This document shows, in pieces, positions 1 to 7,145 of a stretch of 16,167 bases of DNA. The stretch's first letter is position 1, and each line of letters opens with the position of its first letter. The DNA is taken from the NCBI GenBank assembly GCA_015490475.1, contig WFXT01000203.1:1-16167 (forward strand), in the 5' to 3' direction. The translations under genes and the position numbers were made by a program. Source of the DNA: Bacteroidota bacterium (GTDB lineage: Bacteria > Bacteroidota > Bacteroidia > JAADEI01). The notes below the pieces were generated by a model. That model saw nothing but the letters and a program-made list of their open reading frames with translations, was not told where the DNA came from and searched no databases.

Positions 1-96
1 GAGTTGCACAGAGTTCCTTCACTGAGTTTTTCCCTCACGACCCTTATTTTCTAAACTCTGGGATCATACTCTGTGTAACTCCTGCTACTCTGTGGT
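1..96. repeat. Intergenic inverted repeat built of CTCTGTG modules
   Basis: Bases 1-14 (GAGTTGCACAGAGT) are the reverse complement of bases 68-81 (ACTCTGTGTAACTC) at 13 of 14 positions, and the single difference would still give a G-U pair in RNA. Inside this outer stem, GAGTTT at 24-29 can pair with AAACTC at 53-58, with 9 unpaired bases on each side between the two stems. Further copies of the core occur as AACTCTG at 54-60 and ACTCTGTGG at 87-95. The window starts exactly in the left arm, so the element may extend further left. From memory, dispersed CTCTGTG/CACAGAG-type intergenic repeats occur in many bacterial drafts, but membership of a family is inference. It lies downstream of ribF and could act as a transcript end structure, although no U-tract follows the stem. 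Confidence 0.5.
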
Positions 97-158
97 TTTA
101 TTTTTTAATTAAATAAATTAGTTTCATAAAGCAAATAACGAACTGCAACCATCCATTA
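97..158. other. AT-rich non-coding spacer after ribF
   Basis: This stretch between the CTCTGTG repeat and the ribF stop codon is very AT-rich and contains the short palindrome TTTAATTAAA. I find no open frame, no convincing hairpin followed by a T-run on the ribF strand, and no RNA gene. Confidence 0.5.
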
Positions 159-1085
159 TCAAACAAATTGTTCAAGAAATATTTTGGCAGTCTTAATGTC
201 CTCAAGTATTTGTTTGCGCAATGACTCTATTGATGGGAATTGTTGTTCTGGACGCAGGAACTCAAGCAAATAGACCCTTAAAGTCTTACCATATAATTCA
301 AGGTTTTTGTCAAGGATATGTGTTTCAACAACGAGGGTTGAGCCATCTACTGTTGGGCGACGACCCACATTCACCACGGCATTGTAATAATGGTCATCTA
401 CCACCACACGTGAAGCATATACGCCATTAGGGGGCAATAATTTCTCATCGGGAGGGATGATATTAGCCGTTGGAATTCCCAATCGGGACCCTTGCTTATT
501 GCCGTGCACAACAGTGCCCATTATAAAAAAGGGATATCCTAACAGGGCATTTCCTTTCTTTATGTCTCCCTGTGCTATGTATTTCCGCACCTGTGTGGAA
601 CTGATTTTTATTGAATCGGTCATTTGTCGTGGAACTTCATATACTTCAAACCCATATAGTTTGCCCAGTTGACGTAATAAGTTCACATCTCCCTGTCTCC
701 GATAACCAAACCGATGGTTATAGCCAACAATTACTGCCTTTGCTCCTATTGATTCTACAAGGATTTGTTGCACGTAGTCCTCAGGGGGCAAAAGGGCAAA
801 TTCCTTCGTAAAAGGAACTCTTATTACATAACGAACTCCCATGTATTTAAGCAAAAAGGCTTTTTCTTCCCACGTGGTAATTAGTTTTAAATCAAAATCA
901 CTATTTATAACTTTTCTTGGATGGGGATGAAAAGTCAACAATACAGGTGTTCCATTTATCTCTATTGCTTTATCTCGTGTCCATGCTATTAGCGTCTGAT
1001 GGGCTCTATGCACTCCGTCAAATGTTCCAATTGCCACAACAGGACGGGGAATGTTTACCTTTTCAGGCAGGTCAATTATTCTCAT
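159..1085 (-). CDS. ribF: Bifunctional riboflavin kinase / FMN adenylyltransferase (FAD synthetase)
   Basis: RibF phosphorylates riboflavin to FMN and then adenylates FMN to FAD in the cytoplasm. The N-terminal nucleotidyltransferase module carries GTFDGVHRAHQ (residues 20-30), GYNHRFG (121-127) and ISSTQVR (162-168). The C-terminal kinase module carries HGNKQGSRLGIPTANI, NVGRRPTV and VETHI, whose Glu (about 254) matches the usual catalytic base. Length (308 aa) is normal for the family. I chose the ATG at 1085 because AAAAGG lies 3 bases upstream; an in-frame TTG at 1097 would add four residues. It overlaps the end of truB by 14 bp, so the two are probably translationally coupled, and it is the last gene of the operon. 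Oddities: the family HxGH signature reads HRAH, the Asp usual in GxDxRFG is Asn, and the kinase GRxLGFPTAN motif reads GSRLGIPTAN. The overall pattern is still clearly RibF. Confidence 0.95.
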   Translation of the reverse strand: MRIIDLPEKVNIPRPVVAIGTFDGVHRAHQTLIAWTRDKAIEINGTPVLLTFHPHPRKVINSDFDLKLITTWEEKAFLLKYMGVRYVIRVPFTKEFALLPPEDYVQQILVESIGAKAVIVGYNHRFGYRRQGDVNLLRQLGKLYGFEVYEVPRQMTDSIKISSTQVRKYIAQGDIKKGNALLGYPFFIMGTVVHGNKQGSRLGIPTANIIPPDEKLLPPNGVYASRVVVDDHYYNAVVNVGRRPTVDGSTLVVETHILDKNLELYGKTLRVYLLEFLRPEQQFPSIESLRKQILEDIKTAKIFLEQFV

Positions 1086-1821
1086 AAGCCTTTTCAAGCA
1101 ATGTTATTAACCTGTTGAAGTTCCATGCTTGCTCAACGGAAAGGTTCCCAATGGCGGTGCGCCGTAAACTTAAAGTAAAAGCACATGAACCTAAAAATCG
1201 TCCTATGTCCTCAACAAGACTCCTGATATATGTCCCTTTGCTACATTTAACAAAAAAATCAATCATTACTACTTCATAAGTCTGCCCTTGAAGGGACAGG
1301 GACTTCATACGTGGATTCGTAAGTTTCAATGCATAAATAGTTACTGTTCGCTCTTTGATTTTAGGTTCTTTTCCCTCTCTTGCCAACTTATATGCAGGCA
1401 CTCCTCTAATTTTCACGGCAGAGAACTTATGCGGTTTTTGAACTATGCGACCAGTGAACCTATCAACAACTGTTTGAATAACTTCTTCTGACATTTCTGG
1501 CACAGGGCACGTTTCTGTTATTGGCGTTTCGGGGTCTCCAGTTTCTGTTGCCACTCCCAGCACCATGGTGCCTGTGTAAGTCTTATCAGCATTAATAATC
1601 CGTCCCAGCCACTTGGTATGTTTACCCGTTCCCACGATTAACAAGCCCGTGGCGAAGGGGTCAAGGGTTCCACCATGTCCTGCTTTTCTCCCTGTGATGC
1701 GTTTTATCCTGTCCACGACCTGATAAGACGTTATTCCCGCCGGCTTGTCAATTAGTATCAATGCTCCTTCAGGTTCAAACAAATAGCCAAGTTCCTCTTC
1801 GGTAGTAGCAAACCTTAACAT
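1072..1821 (-). CDS. truB: tRNA pseudouridine(55) synthase
   Basis: TruB isomerises uridine 55 in the T-loop of nearly all tRNAs to pseudouridine. The 249-residue protein opens its catalytic domain with LILIDKPAGITSYQVV and contains the hallmark GHGGTLDPFATGLL (residues 48-61), where Asp54 is the expected nucleophile. The conserved KCSKGTYIRSLVEDIG block is near residue 200. The length suggests the compact form: the catalytic domain with little or no C-terminal PUA domain. It starts at an ATG 7 bp after the uppP stop without a recognisable Shine-Dalgarno sequence, and its 3' end overlaps ribF. The truB-ribF pairing is common in bacteria. Nothing is missing from the active site. Confidence 0.96.
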   Translation of the reverse strand: MLRFATTEEELGYLFEPEGALILIDKPAGITSYQVVDRIKRITGRKAGHGGTLDPFATGLLIVGTGKHTKWLGRIINADKTYTGTMVLGVATETGDPETPITETCPVPEMSEEVIQTVVDRFTGRIVQKPHKFSAVKIRGVPAYKLAREGKEPKIKERTVTIYALKLTNPRMKSLSLQGQTYEVVMIDFFVKCSKGTYIRSLVEDIGRFLGSCAFTLSLRRTAIGNLSVEQAWNFNRLITLLEKAYENN

Positions 1822-1828
1822 TATTCGT

Positions 1829-2602
1829 TCATTTAAGTGCTATAACTATCGTTAGTGTCCCGATTGCCAAACAATATAAGGCAAATGGTAGAAGTTTATT
1901 GCGAATGACAAAGTTTATCATAAGACGGCATGCAATAATGCCAGATAGAAAAGCAGTAATAAAGCCAATAGCAACGAGAGTTAATTCATGTTGATTGACC
2001 GGATTTTTAATGGCATCCAGTGTTTCCAGAAGGGTTGCTCCACCAATAGGAATAATGCTCATCAAAAATGCAAACTTAACAACATGTTCGGGATGAATCT
2101 TTGCCATCAAGCCTGTTGAAATAGTGCTCCCAGAACGAGACACTCCGGGTAGTATAGCAATTGCCTGTGCAATACCCATCAATATGGCTCCCTGCAAGTT
2201 AATTTCCCTGTTCCCTTTCCGGGTAAAATGAGCGATAAAAAGAAACACGGCACTGACCAAGAACCCTATTCCTGCAACAAGAACGTTACCCGCAAACACT
2301 TCTTCAATATAGTCTTTCAAAACGATACCTACGATACCTGCAGGGATAGCGGAGACGCCAAGAGCCAGAATGTATAGCCAATTCTCACGCCATCCAACAA
2401 CCAGTGCTAATAATTCACGCCAGAATACAACGGTAATGCTCAAAAGGGTTGCAAAATGAACAGCCACAGCAAACAAAAGTCCATGTTCCACTTCAAAATT
2501 CAACAATTCTTGTGCAACAAGCAAATGACCACTACTGGATATGGGCAGAAATTCTGTCAGTCCCTGTATCAAACCTAATACTACAGCCTTTAAGATATCC
2601 AT
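1829..2602 (-). CDS. uppP: Undecaprenyl-diphosphate phosphatase
   Basis: This integral membrane phosphatase (BacA/UppP family) converts undecaprenyl diphosphate to the monophosphate, regenerating the lipid carrier for peptidoglycan and surface polysaccharides; overexpression of the family gives bacitracin resistance. The 257-residue protein has the first family block LTEFLPISSSGHL (residues 15-27, Glu17) and the second, PGVSRSGST (152-160), with Arg156 as the expected catalytic arginine. Several hydrophobic segments span the rest. The start ATG is preceded by AGGAG, one of the few clear Shine-Dalgarno sequences here; that site sits in the last codons of the upstream DUF3098 gene (3 bp gap), suggesting coupled translation. 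The position between DUF3098 and truB is a gene order I associate with Bacteroidota. Confidence 0.96.
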   Translation of the reverse strand: MDILKAVVLGLIQGLTEFLPISSSGHLLVAQELLNFEVEHGLLFAVAVHFATLLSITVVFWRELLALVVGWRENWLYILALGVSAIPAGIVGIVLKDYIEEVFAGNVLVAGIGFLVSAVFLFIAHFTRKGNREINLQGAILMGIAQAIAILPGVSRSGSTISTGLMAKIHPEHVVKFAFLMSIIPIGGATLLETLDAIKNPVNQHELTLVAIGFITAFLSGIIACRLMINFVIRNKLLPFALYCLAIGTLTIVIALK

Positions 2603-2605
2603 ATA

Positions 2606-2881
2606 TTACTCCTGAAACTTGCGCTTTTTGAATATGGCGAAGATTACGATACCATAGCCGAGCAGAACAACTATAGGTGCCAAGGTTATCCTTCTGAAAC
2701 TATAAATCTCGTCGGGATTAAATACATTAGGGTCCGGACTGCGTCCTCCAGACATCAGCACAAAGCCAAGAATAATAACCAGAATTCCAACAACAAAAAT
2801 GATATAGTTGGTTTTGTCCCAGAGTAATTCCTCTTTCCTGTTGGTCTTAACAGCCTTTGTTTCTTTCCTGCTTCTTGCCAT
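2606..2881 (-). CDS. Small two-helix membrane protein, DUF3098 family
   Basis: The 91-residue protein has a basic N-terminal tail (about residues 1-17), a first membrane segment at about 26-44, a short loop and a second membrane segment at about 66-84, ending in a basic tail. The loop motif SGGRSPDPNVFNPDEIYSFR with the following RITLAPIVVLLGY matches the DUF3098 family pattern (DP..FN..EI.SFRR...AP). Function is unknown; the family is, to my knowledge, confined to Bacteroidota and usually sits between a cell-division ftsX gene and uppP, hinting at an envelope role. Here no ftsX lies upstream: this is the first gene of the operon, facing a divergent receptor gene. The start ATG follows a TAAGTTTG box by only 4 bases, so the transcript may have almost no leader. 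Confidence 0.9.
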   Translation of the reverse strand: MARSRKETKAVKTNRKEELLWDKTNYIIFVVGILVIILGFVLMSGGRSPDPNVFNPDEIYSFRRITLAPIVVLLGYGIVIFAIFKKRKFQE

Positions 2882-2885
2882 ATTG

Positions 2886-2893
2886 CAAACTTA
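2886..2893 (-). promoter_or_regulatory. Candidate -7 box (TAAGTTTG) of the DUF3098-uppP-truB-ribF operon
   Basis: The minus strand reads TAAGTTTG here, an exact match to the Bacteroidota -7 consensus TAnnTTTG, ending 4 bases before the ATG of the DUF3098 gene. No TTTG/TTG -33 element is visible at the usual distance, so the call rests on the box and its position. If the last G is -7, transcription would start within the first codon, so the true start could be shifted by a base or two. Confidence 0.45.
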
Positions 2894-2934
2894 AAAGAAA
2901 ACATTTAATTTCATCCTGCTCGTTAAAAAGCCTG

Positions 2935-2963
2935 TTGTTCTGTCACAATATACTTTAAATTTG
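2935..2963 (+). promoter_or_regulatory. Candidate Bacteroidota-type promoter of the TonB-dependent receptor
   Basis: A TTG at 2935-2937 and TAAATTTG at 2956-2963 are 18 bases apart, fitting the TTTG/TTG-(about 18-20)-TAnnTTTG promoter of this phylum. Counting the final G as -7 puts the transcription start at 2970, exactly the A of the receptor's ATG. That predicts a leaderless transcript and argues against the two in-frame TTG codons (2961, 2964) that overlap the box. Confidence 0.55.
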
Positions 2964-2969
2964 TTGATT

Positions 2970-5345
2970 ATGAATTTAAAAGCAAAGTTCATATCGTTGC
3001 TGTATATTGTTAATACATTTTACATTTCCATAGCCCAACAAGGTGTGATTACTGGCTTTGTTAAAGATGCTATCAGTGGCGAACCCTTAACTGGCGTCAC
3101 CGTTAAGTTGCTCGAGGATTCCAGTATAGTAAAAGCGGTTTTTACTGACCAACAGGGCAAGTATAAAATAGAACATATTTCTCCGGGCATTTACAGGCTT
3201 GAAGCCCTTTTGATGGGATCTGAACCGTTTGTGGCAGACAGGATAGTAGTAAGTGGCAGGCAAGTGGTCCAGTTAGACATTATGTTGGAACCAAGAAGCC
3301 AATCCCTCAGCACTGTTACCATACGGGTAAAGATGGAAAAGATACCTGTTGCGGGCAGTAGCGTTGTTTTTGACCTTGAAGAGACGGAACGATTTGCAGG
3401 CAGTAGGGGTGACCCAGCACGGATGGCATCCACTTATGCAGGGGTAGTAATAAACAATGATGCCTCAAATGACTTGATTGTCCGTGGCAATTCGCCGTTG
3501 GGCGTCCTGTGGCGTCTGGAAAATGTGGACATTCCCAATCCTAATCATTTTGGTGTTCCGGGGGCACGGGGCGGTCCACTAAGCATGATTGCTCCTCAAA
3601 TTCTTGCCAATTCAGTGTTTTATGCCGGGGGCTTTCCTCCTCGCTTCGGCAATTCCATAGCGGCAGTGTTTGACCTTGCTATGCGACGTGGCAACACAGA
3701 AAGACATCAATTTCAAGGTGAGTTCGGCTTTTTGGGTGTCAGGGCTCTATCAGAAGGTCCAATTAACAGGGACAAAAACTCTTCTTACCTTGTTAACTAT
3801 CGTTACTCCACAGTGGCTATTTTTCATCTATTGGGAATAGATATTGGCACTGATGCGGTGCCTCGCTATCAGGACCTTGCTTTCAAATTTTACTTTCCCG
3901 GAACTAAGGCATCACTAAGTATATGGGGACTCGGGGGAACAAGCAAAATAGACATTATCAAAAGCAACAAGACAGACCCTGAAGACATTGACCTCTACGG
4001 CGCCGTAGACCTTGATGAGTATTATCGTACAAGAGCAGGAATAATGGGCATTAAGTTAACAATGCCTGCAGGTAAACAGGGCAAAATAGAAGCGGATCTG
4101 GTGGCAAGTAATGAAATGCAGAGAAACCATCAATTGAGAATATATCGTAGGGTGCTTACAGATACAATAATCGTGGATTCGCTCAAAAGTTATCTTCTCT
4201 ATCGGTTTAATTATGACCGACTGGCATCATATCTCAGGTGGCAAAAGAAACTATCCGGAACTACAAGTGTTTTAATCGGTGCCGACGCCTCCCTGTATTT
4301 CGCAAATCTTTACGACTCAATTTACAGGGACTATCTAAATGGCTTTGAAGTCAGACAAGTTTACTCAGGCAAATTCTGGTTAACAAAACATTATGTTGAA
4401 CTGCACTGGAAACGGGGCAAGACAAAAGTAGTCGGCGGTTTGCATTCAATGTATTTTTCCTTACCCAGCCGAACTTCGCTTGAACCAAGGTTATCTGTGC
4501 AATTTGACCTACTTGATAACTTAACAGCCCATGTGAGCACTGGCATCTATGCTCAAACAATGCCTTTTTACATATACACTGCCAGAACGCTAACAGATTC
4601 GGGATATTACTATCTTAATACTAATGTTGACTTTATGAAAAGTGCCCACTTCATTTCGGGAATTAAAGGACAGCGTGGACCATGGAAATTCATCTTTGAA
4701 GGCTATTATCAGTATCTTTTTGACGTTCCCGTTGAAGAAAAACCTTCTTCATATTCCATTGTTAATGAAGGCTATGACCTGAACCGATTCTGGCCCAATA
4801 AACTTGTCAATGAAGGGGTTGCACGAAACACAGGCATAGACCTTGCAGTAGAATACTTCTTTCATAAGGGTATATACAGTCTGACTGCGATATCACTTTA
4901 TGATTCTAAATATCGGGGTAGTGATGGAAGATGGTATAACACTGTCTATAACGGACGATTTGCTTTTAAACAGGTTGTGGCATGGGAAAAAACCTTCCAA
5001 AAAGGTAAGACCACATACACTCCCATGATTGGATTACGCTTTACTATTCTTGGCAACAAGCGTTATAGTCCCATTGATACTGCTCAATCCCTCGCCAAAG
5101 GGGAAATAGTATATATTGACTCACTGGCTTACACACTCCAATTGCCCCCATACAAGCGATTTGACATTAAACTACGTGTCAGAATAGACAGAAGTAAACT
5201 TGGACATGAGATCGGTCTTGACTTGGTCAATGTTTTTGGGTGGAAAAATGTATTTACCATAGTTTACACCGGGGGCACTCCACCACTCAGATATAGTTAC
5301 CAACTTGGTTTCATGCCTATTTTTTATTACAGGATTTACCTGTAA
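2970..5345 (+). CDS. TonB-dependent outer-membrane receptor with N-terminal carboxypeptidase-regulatory-like domain
   Basis: This is an outer-membrane beta-barrel transporter expected to take up a ligand with energy from TonB-ExbB-ExbD. From the ATG at 2970 it has 791 residues: a signal peptide (about 1-22, cleavage near SIA|QQ), a CarboxypepD_reg-like beta-sandwich (about 24-108, ISGEPLTGVTVKL), a plug domain (about 115-240, with VRGNSPLGVLWRLENVDIPN and AGGFPPRFGNSIAAVFDLAMR) and a barrel up to the aromatic-rich C-terminus (GFMPIFYYRIYL). It is not a typical SusC: no susD gene is adjacent. No substrate can be read from the context, since flanking genes are housekeeping or foldase genes on the opposite strand. 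The ATG was preferred over upstream TTG codons because it gives a clean signal peptide and fits the promoter. Its stop codon lies inside the last codons of the convergent downstream gene (10 bp overlap). Confidence 0.92.
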   Translation: MNLKAKFISLLYIVNTFYISIAQQGVITGFVKDAISGEPLTGVTVKLLEDSSIVKAVFTDQQGKYKIEHISPGIYRLEALLMGSEPFVADRIVVSGRQVVQLDIMLEPRSQSLSTVTIRVKMEKIPVAGSSVVFDLEETERFAGSRGDPARMASTYAGVVINNDASNDLIVRGNSPLGVLWRLENVDIPNPNHFGVPGARGGPLSMIAPQILANSVFYAGGFPPRFGNSIAAVFDLAMRRGNTERHQFQGEFGFLGVRALSEGPINRDKNSSYLVNYRYSTVAIFHLLGIDIGTDAVPRYQDLAFKFYFPGTKASLSIWGLGGTSKIDIIKSNKTDPEDIDLYGAVDLDEYYRTRAGIMGIKLTMPAGKQGKIEADLVASNEMQRNHQLRIYRRVLTDTIIVDSLKSYLLYRFNYDRLASYLRWQKKLSGTTSVLIGADASLYFANLYDSIYRDYLNGFEVRQVYSGKFWLTKHYVELHWKRGKTKVVGGLHSMYFSLPSRTSLEPRLSVQFDLLDNLTAHVSTGIYAQTMPFYIYTARTLTDSGYYYLNTNVDFMKSAHFISGIKGQRGPWKFIFEGYYQYLFDVPVEEKPSSYSIVNEGYDLNRFWPNKLVNEGVARNTGIDLAVEYFFHKGIYSLTAISLYDSKYRGSDGRWYNTVYNGRFAFKQVVAWEKTFQKGKTTYTPMIGLRFTILGNKRYSPIDTAQSLAKGEIVYIDSLAYTLQLPPYKRFDIKLRVRIDRSKLGHEIGLDLVNVFGWKNVFTIVYTGGTPPLRYSYQLGFMPIFYYRIYL

Positions 5346-6208
5346 ACTATTACCTTTCTAACTTTTGCATCTGGCATCCTGATAATCCAGATTCCAGCAG
5401 GTAGAATAACCTCCTTTGCATGCTTCACCACTTGATAGAGCCGAGCATCAGTATCGTAAATCATAATATCACCTTTGCACTTATTAAGCAAACTATTATT
5501 GTGTATAATAATACACTCTTTTTGAAGCGACGATATGTTTTCAACGTATGTCCAAGTTAACGAAGGCACAAATCTGAAAGTTGAATAAAAAGGAAAAGAT
5601 GGGAATAACACAGGCACTGTAGAAGCCACCAATCCAGACGTGTCCTGAGACACGTATATGCCTTCAAGGGGAACCATATAATTCTGAGAGAAGAAGCCAC
5701 TTCCTACAAGTAAGTGCAAATCACGGGGAATAGAATCAATGTTTATTATTGTGTCATAGGAAACGGTCCATGACCCGTCGGGGTATAAACACGATGCAAA
5801 AGAGAGTCGCCACTTAGCAACAGAATCTGGATTATACTCAGATACCTTGTCCCATAGAAAACATAAGGAATCAGCAGTTTGTAAGGTTAAAAGGCATGAT
5901 GCCGAATCAACATATAGCACGTCCATGCCAGCATTGAAGAATCCAGCGGGGCTAATATGCCAGCGCCACATACTATCCATAAGCATAATTCCATCCACTA
6001 TGGTTATCTCAGATATTGTCCTTTCAGCAGGCAACTGCATAACAAAAGGCAAAGAGACAGTAATAAACGTGTCATCCTTGGGTCCGCAGAAAAGGGTATC
6101 ACTAAATGCAGAATAAGATATACCAGTGCTTGACTGAACACTAACAATGTATGGTTGTCCTACAATTATATTAGCGAAACTAATCAATAAGACCAGAAAT
6201 AATCTCAT
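5336..6208 (-). CDS. Secreted protein with probable type IX secretion (type A) sorting domain
   Basis: I do not recognise the main body. From the ATG at 6208 it has 290 residues beginning with a classical signal peptide (MRLFLVLLISFANIIVGQ, cleavage near G|Q). The middle is rich in Ser, Thr, Asp and aromatic residues with alternating hydrophobic stretches, suggesting a beta-rich extracellular fold. The last ~45 residues (GDIMIYDTDARLYQVV then LPAGIWIIRMPDAKVRKVIV) follow the pattern of a T9SS type A C-terminal domain: a Gly-x-Ile-x-Ile-Tyr-Asp strand, then L..GIW/YI.R and a basic final strand. The PNP-like start of that domain is not obvious. The ATG at 6223 (GAGG 3 bases upstream) and a GTG at 6235 are alternative starts. 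It overlaps moxR by 29 bp and is last in the foldase operon; its 3' end overlaps the receptor gene. Secretion through T9SS is inferred, with no T9SS machinery in this window. Confidence 0.75.
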   Translation of the reverse strand: MRLFLVLLISFANIIVGQPYIVSVQSSTGISYSAFSDTLFCGPKDDTFITVSLPFVMQLPAERTISEITIVDGIMLMDSMWRWHISPAGFFNAGMDVLYVDSASCLLTLQTADSLCFLWDKVSEYNPDSVAKWRLSFASCLYPDGSWTVSYDTIINIDSIPRDLHLLVGSGFFSQNYMVPLEGIYVSQDTSGLVASTVPVLFPSFPFYSTFRFVPSLTWTYVENISSLQKECIIIHNNSLLNKCKGDIMIYDTDARLYQVVKHAKEVILPAGIWIIRMPDAKVRKVIVYR

Positions 6209-7145
6209 CCGTGGAAATTCCATCTGCCTCAGCACGGTAGTTCCTAACTATTCTATGTCTGAGCACAGGTTTTGCAACAGCCTTAATATCTTCTTCGTCA
6301 GGGGATAACTTACCATTCAGGAATGCATGAGCCATACCACCAAGAATTAGAAATTGGGATGCCCTTGGTCCAGCACCAAACTCAACATATTTTTTTACGA
6401 TTTCAGGGGCATTTGAAGATTGTGGACGTGTCTTATGCGTCAAGCCAACAGCATACTCCACAACGTGGTCTGTAACAGGAATTGACCGAATAGCCTGTTG
6501 GGCATTTAATATATCAGTCTCACTAAGCACAGAAGACACCTGTTCAGGCTCCGATAAAATAGTGCGTTTAACCATCTCCACTTCTTGTTCATAAGGCAAA
6601 TAGTCAATAAGAATATACATCATGAACCTGTCCAGTTGGGCTTCTGGCAGTGGATAAGTTCCCTCTTGTTCAATAGGGTTCTGCGTTGCCAGAACAAAGA
6701 AAGGACGTTTGAGAGAAAAGGTTTGTCCACCAATAGTGACCTGTCTTTCTTGCATAGCCTCCAGAAGGGCAGATTGGGTTTTCGGGGGTGCTCTGTTAAT
6801 TTCATCGGCAAGGATAATGTTAGCAAATATGGGTCCTTTCCTAATGACAAATTCATTTCGTTCAGTCAAGACTTCTGCACCAACTATATCTGATGGCATC
6901 AGGTCAGGCGTGAACTGAATGCGTTTGAATTGCAGGTCAACGGCTTTCGCAATTGTCCTAACAAGTAGTGTCTTAGCCAATCCCGGCACTCCTTCCAGCA
7001 GGGCATGACTATCGCACAACAATGTCATTAACAATTGGTCAATAACTTCCTCCTGACCAACAATGACTTTCTGGATTTCCTTACGCAGTTTATTCAAGTC
7101 TTCCTGTGCCTTCTCTATTGCCTTAATATCACTTTGCTTTCTCAT
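6180..7145 (-). CDS. MoxR-family AAA+ ATPase
   Basis: MoxR ATPases are cytoplasmic AAA+ chaperone-like proteins thought to help mature or activate partner complexes, often with von Willebrand A-domain proteins. From the ATG at 7145 (321 aa), counting from the TTG two codons further upstream, the AAA_3 core shows Walker A GVPGLAKT (54-61), Walker B IILADE (112-117), the family block NRAPPKTQSALLEAMQERQV, sensor-1 ATQNP (155-159) and EAQLDRF with the arginine finger region near 175. A C-terminal lid domain follows (GAGPRASQFLI). All ATPase residues are present. The upstream TTG would add two residues. It overlaps the end of the SurA-like gene by 17 bp and has no visible ribosome-binding site, so it is likely coupled to it. 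The usual DUF58/VWA partner genes are absent; the next gene is a secreted protein. Confidence 0.94.
   Translation of the reverse strand: MRKQSDIKAIEKAQEDLNKLRKEIQKVIVGQEEVIDQLLMTLLCDSHALLEGVPGLAKTLLVRTIAKAVDLQFKRIQFTPDLMPSDIVGAEVLTERNEFVIRKGPIFANIILADEINRAPPKTQSALLEAMQERQVTIGGQTFSLKRPFFVLATQNPIEQEGTYPLPEAQLDRFMMYILIDYLPYEQEVEMVKRTILSEPEQVSSVLSETDILNAQQAIRSIPVTDHVVEYAVGLTHKTRPQSSNAPEIVKKYVEFGAGPRASQFLILGGMAHAFLNGKLSPDEEDIKAVAKPVLRHRIVRNYRAEADGISTDEIISGLID

Noticed and set aside
101..125. AT-rich run with TTTAATTAAA as a possible terminator or origin element
   Set aside because: The palindrome is pure A/T with no GC stem, and there are no DnaA-box-like repeats or hairpin with a T-run on the ribF strand.
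2555..2575. UppP has Gln13 where the E. coli enzyme has the first conserved Glu
   Set aside because: IQGLTEFLP is common in this family outside proteobacteria; the second Glu, the SSSGH block and the catalytic Arg are intact.
3995..4008. Perfect 14-bp palindrome CTACGGCGCCGTAG
   Set aside because: It lies inside the receptor coding sequence; about one perfect 14-bp palindrome is expected by chance in 16 kb, and no function is suggested by its position.
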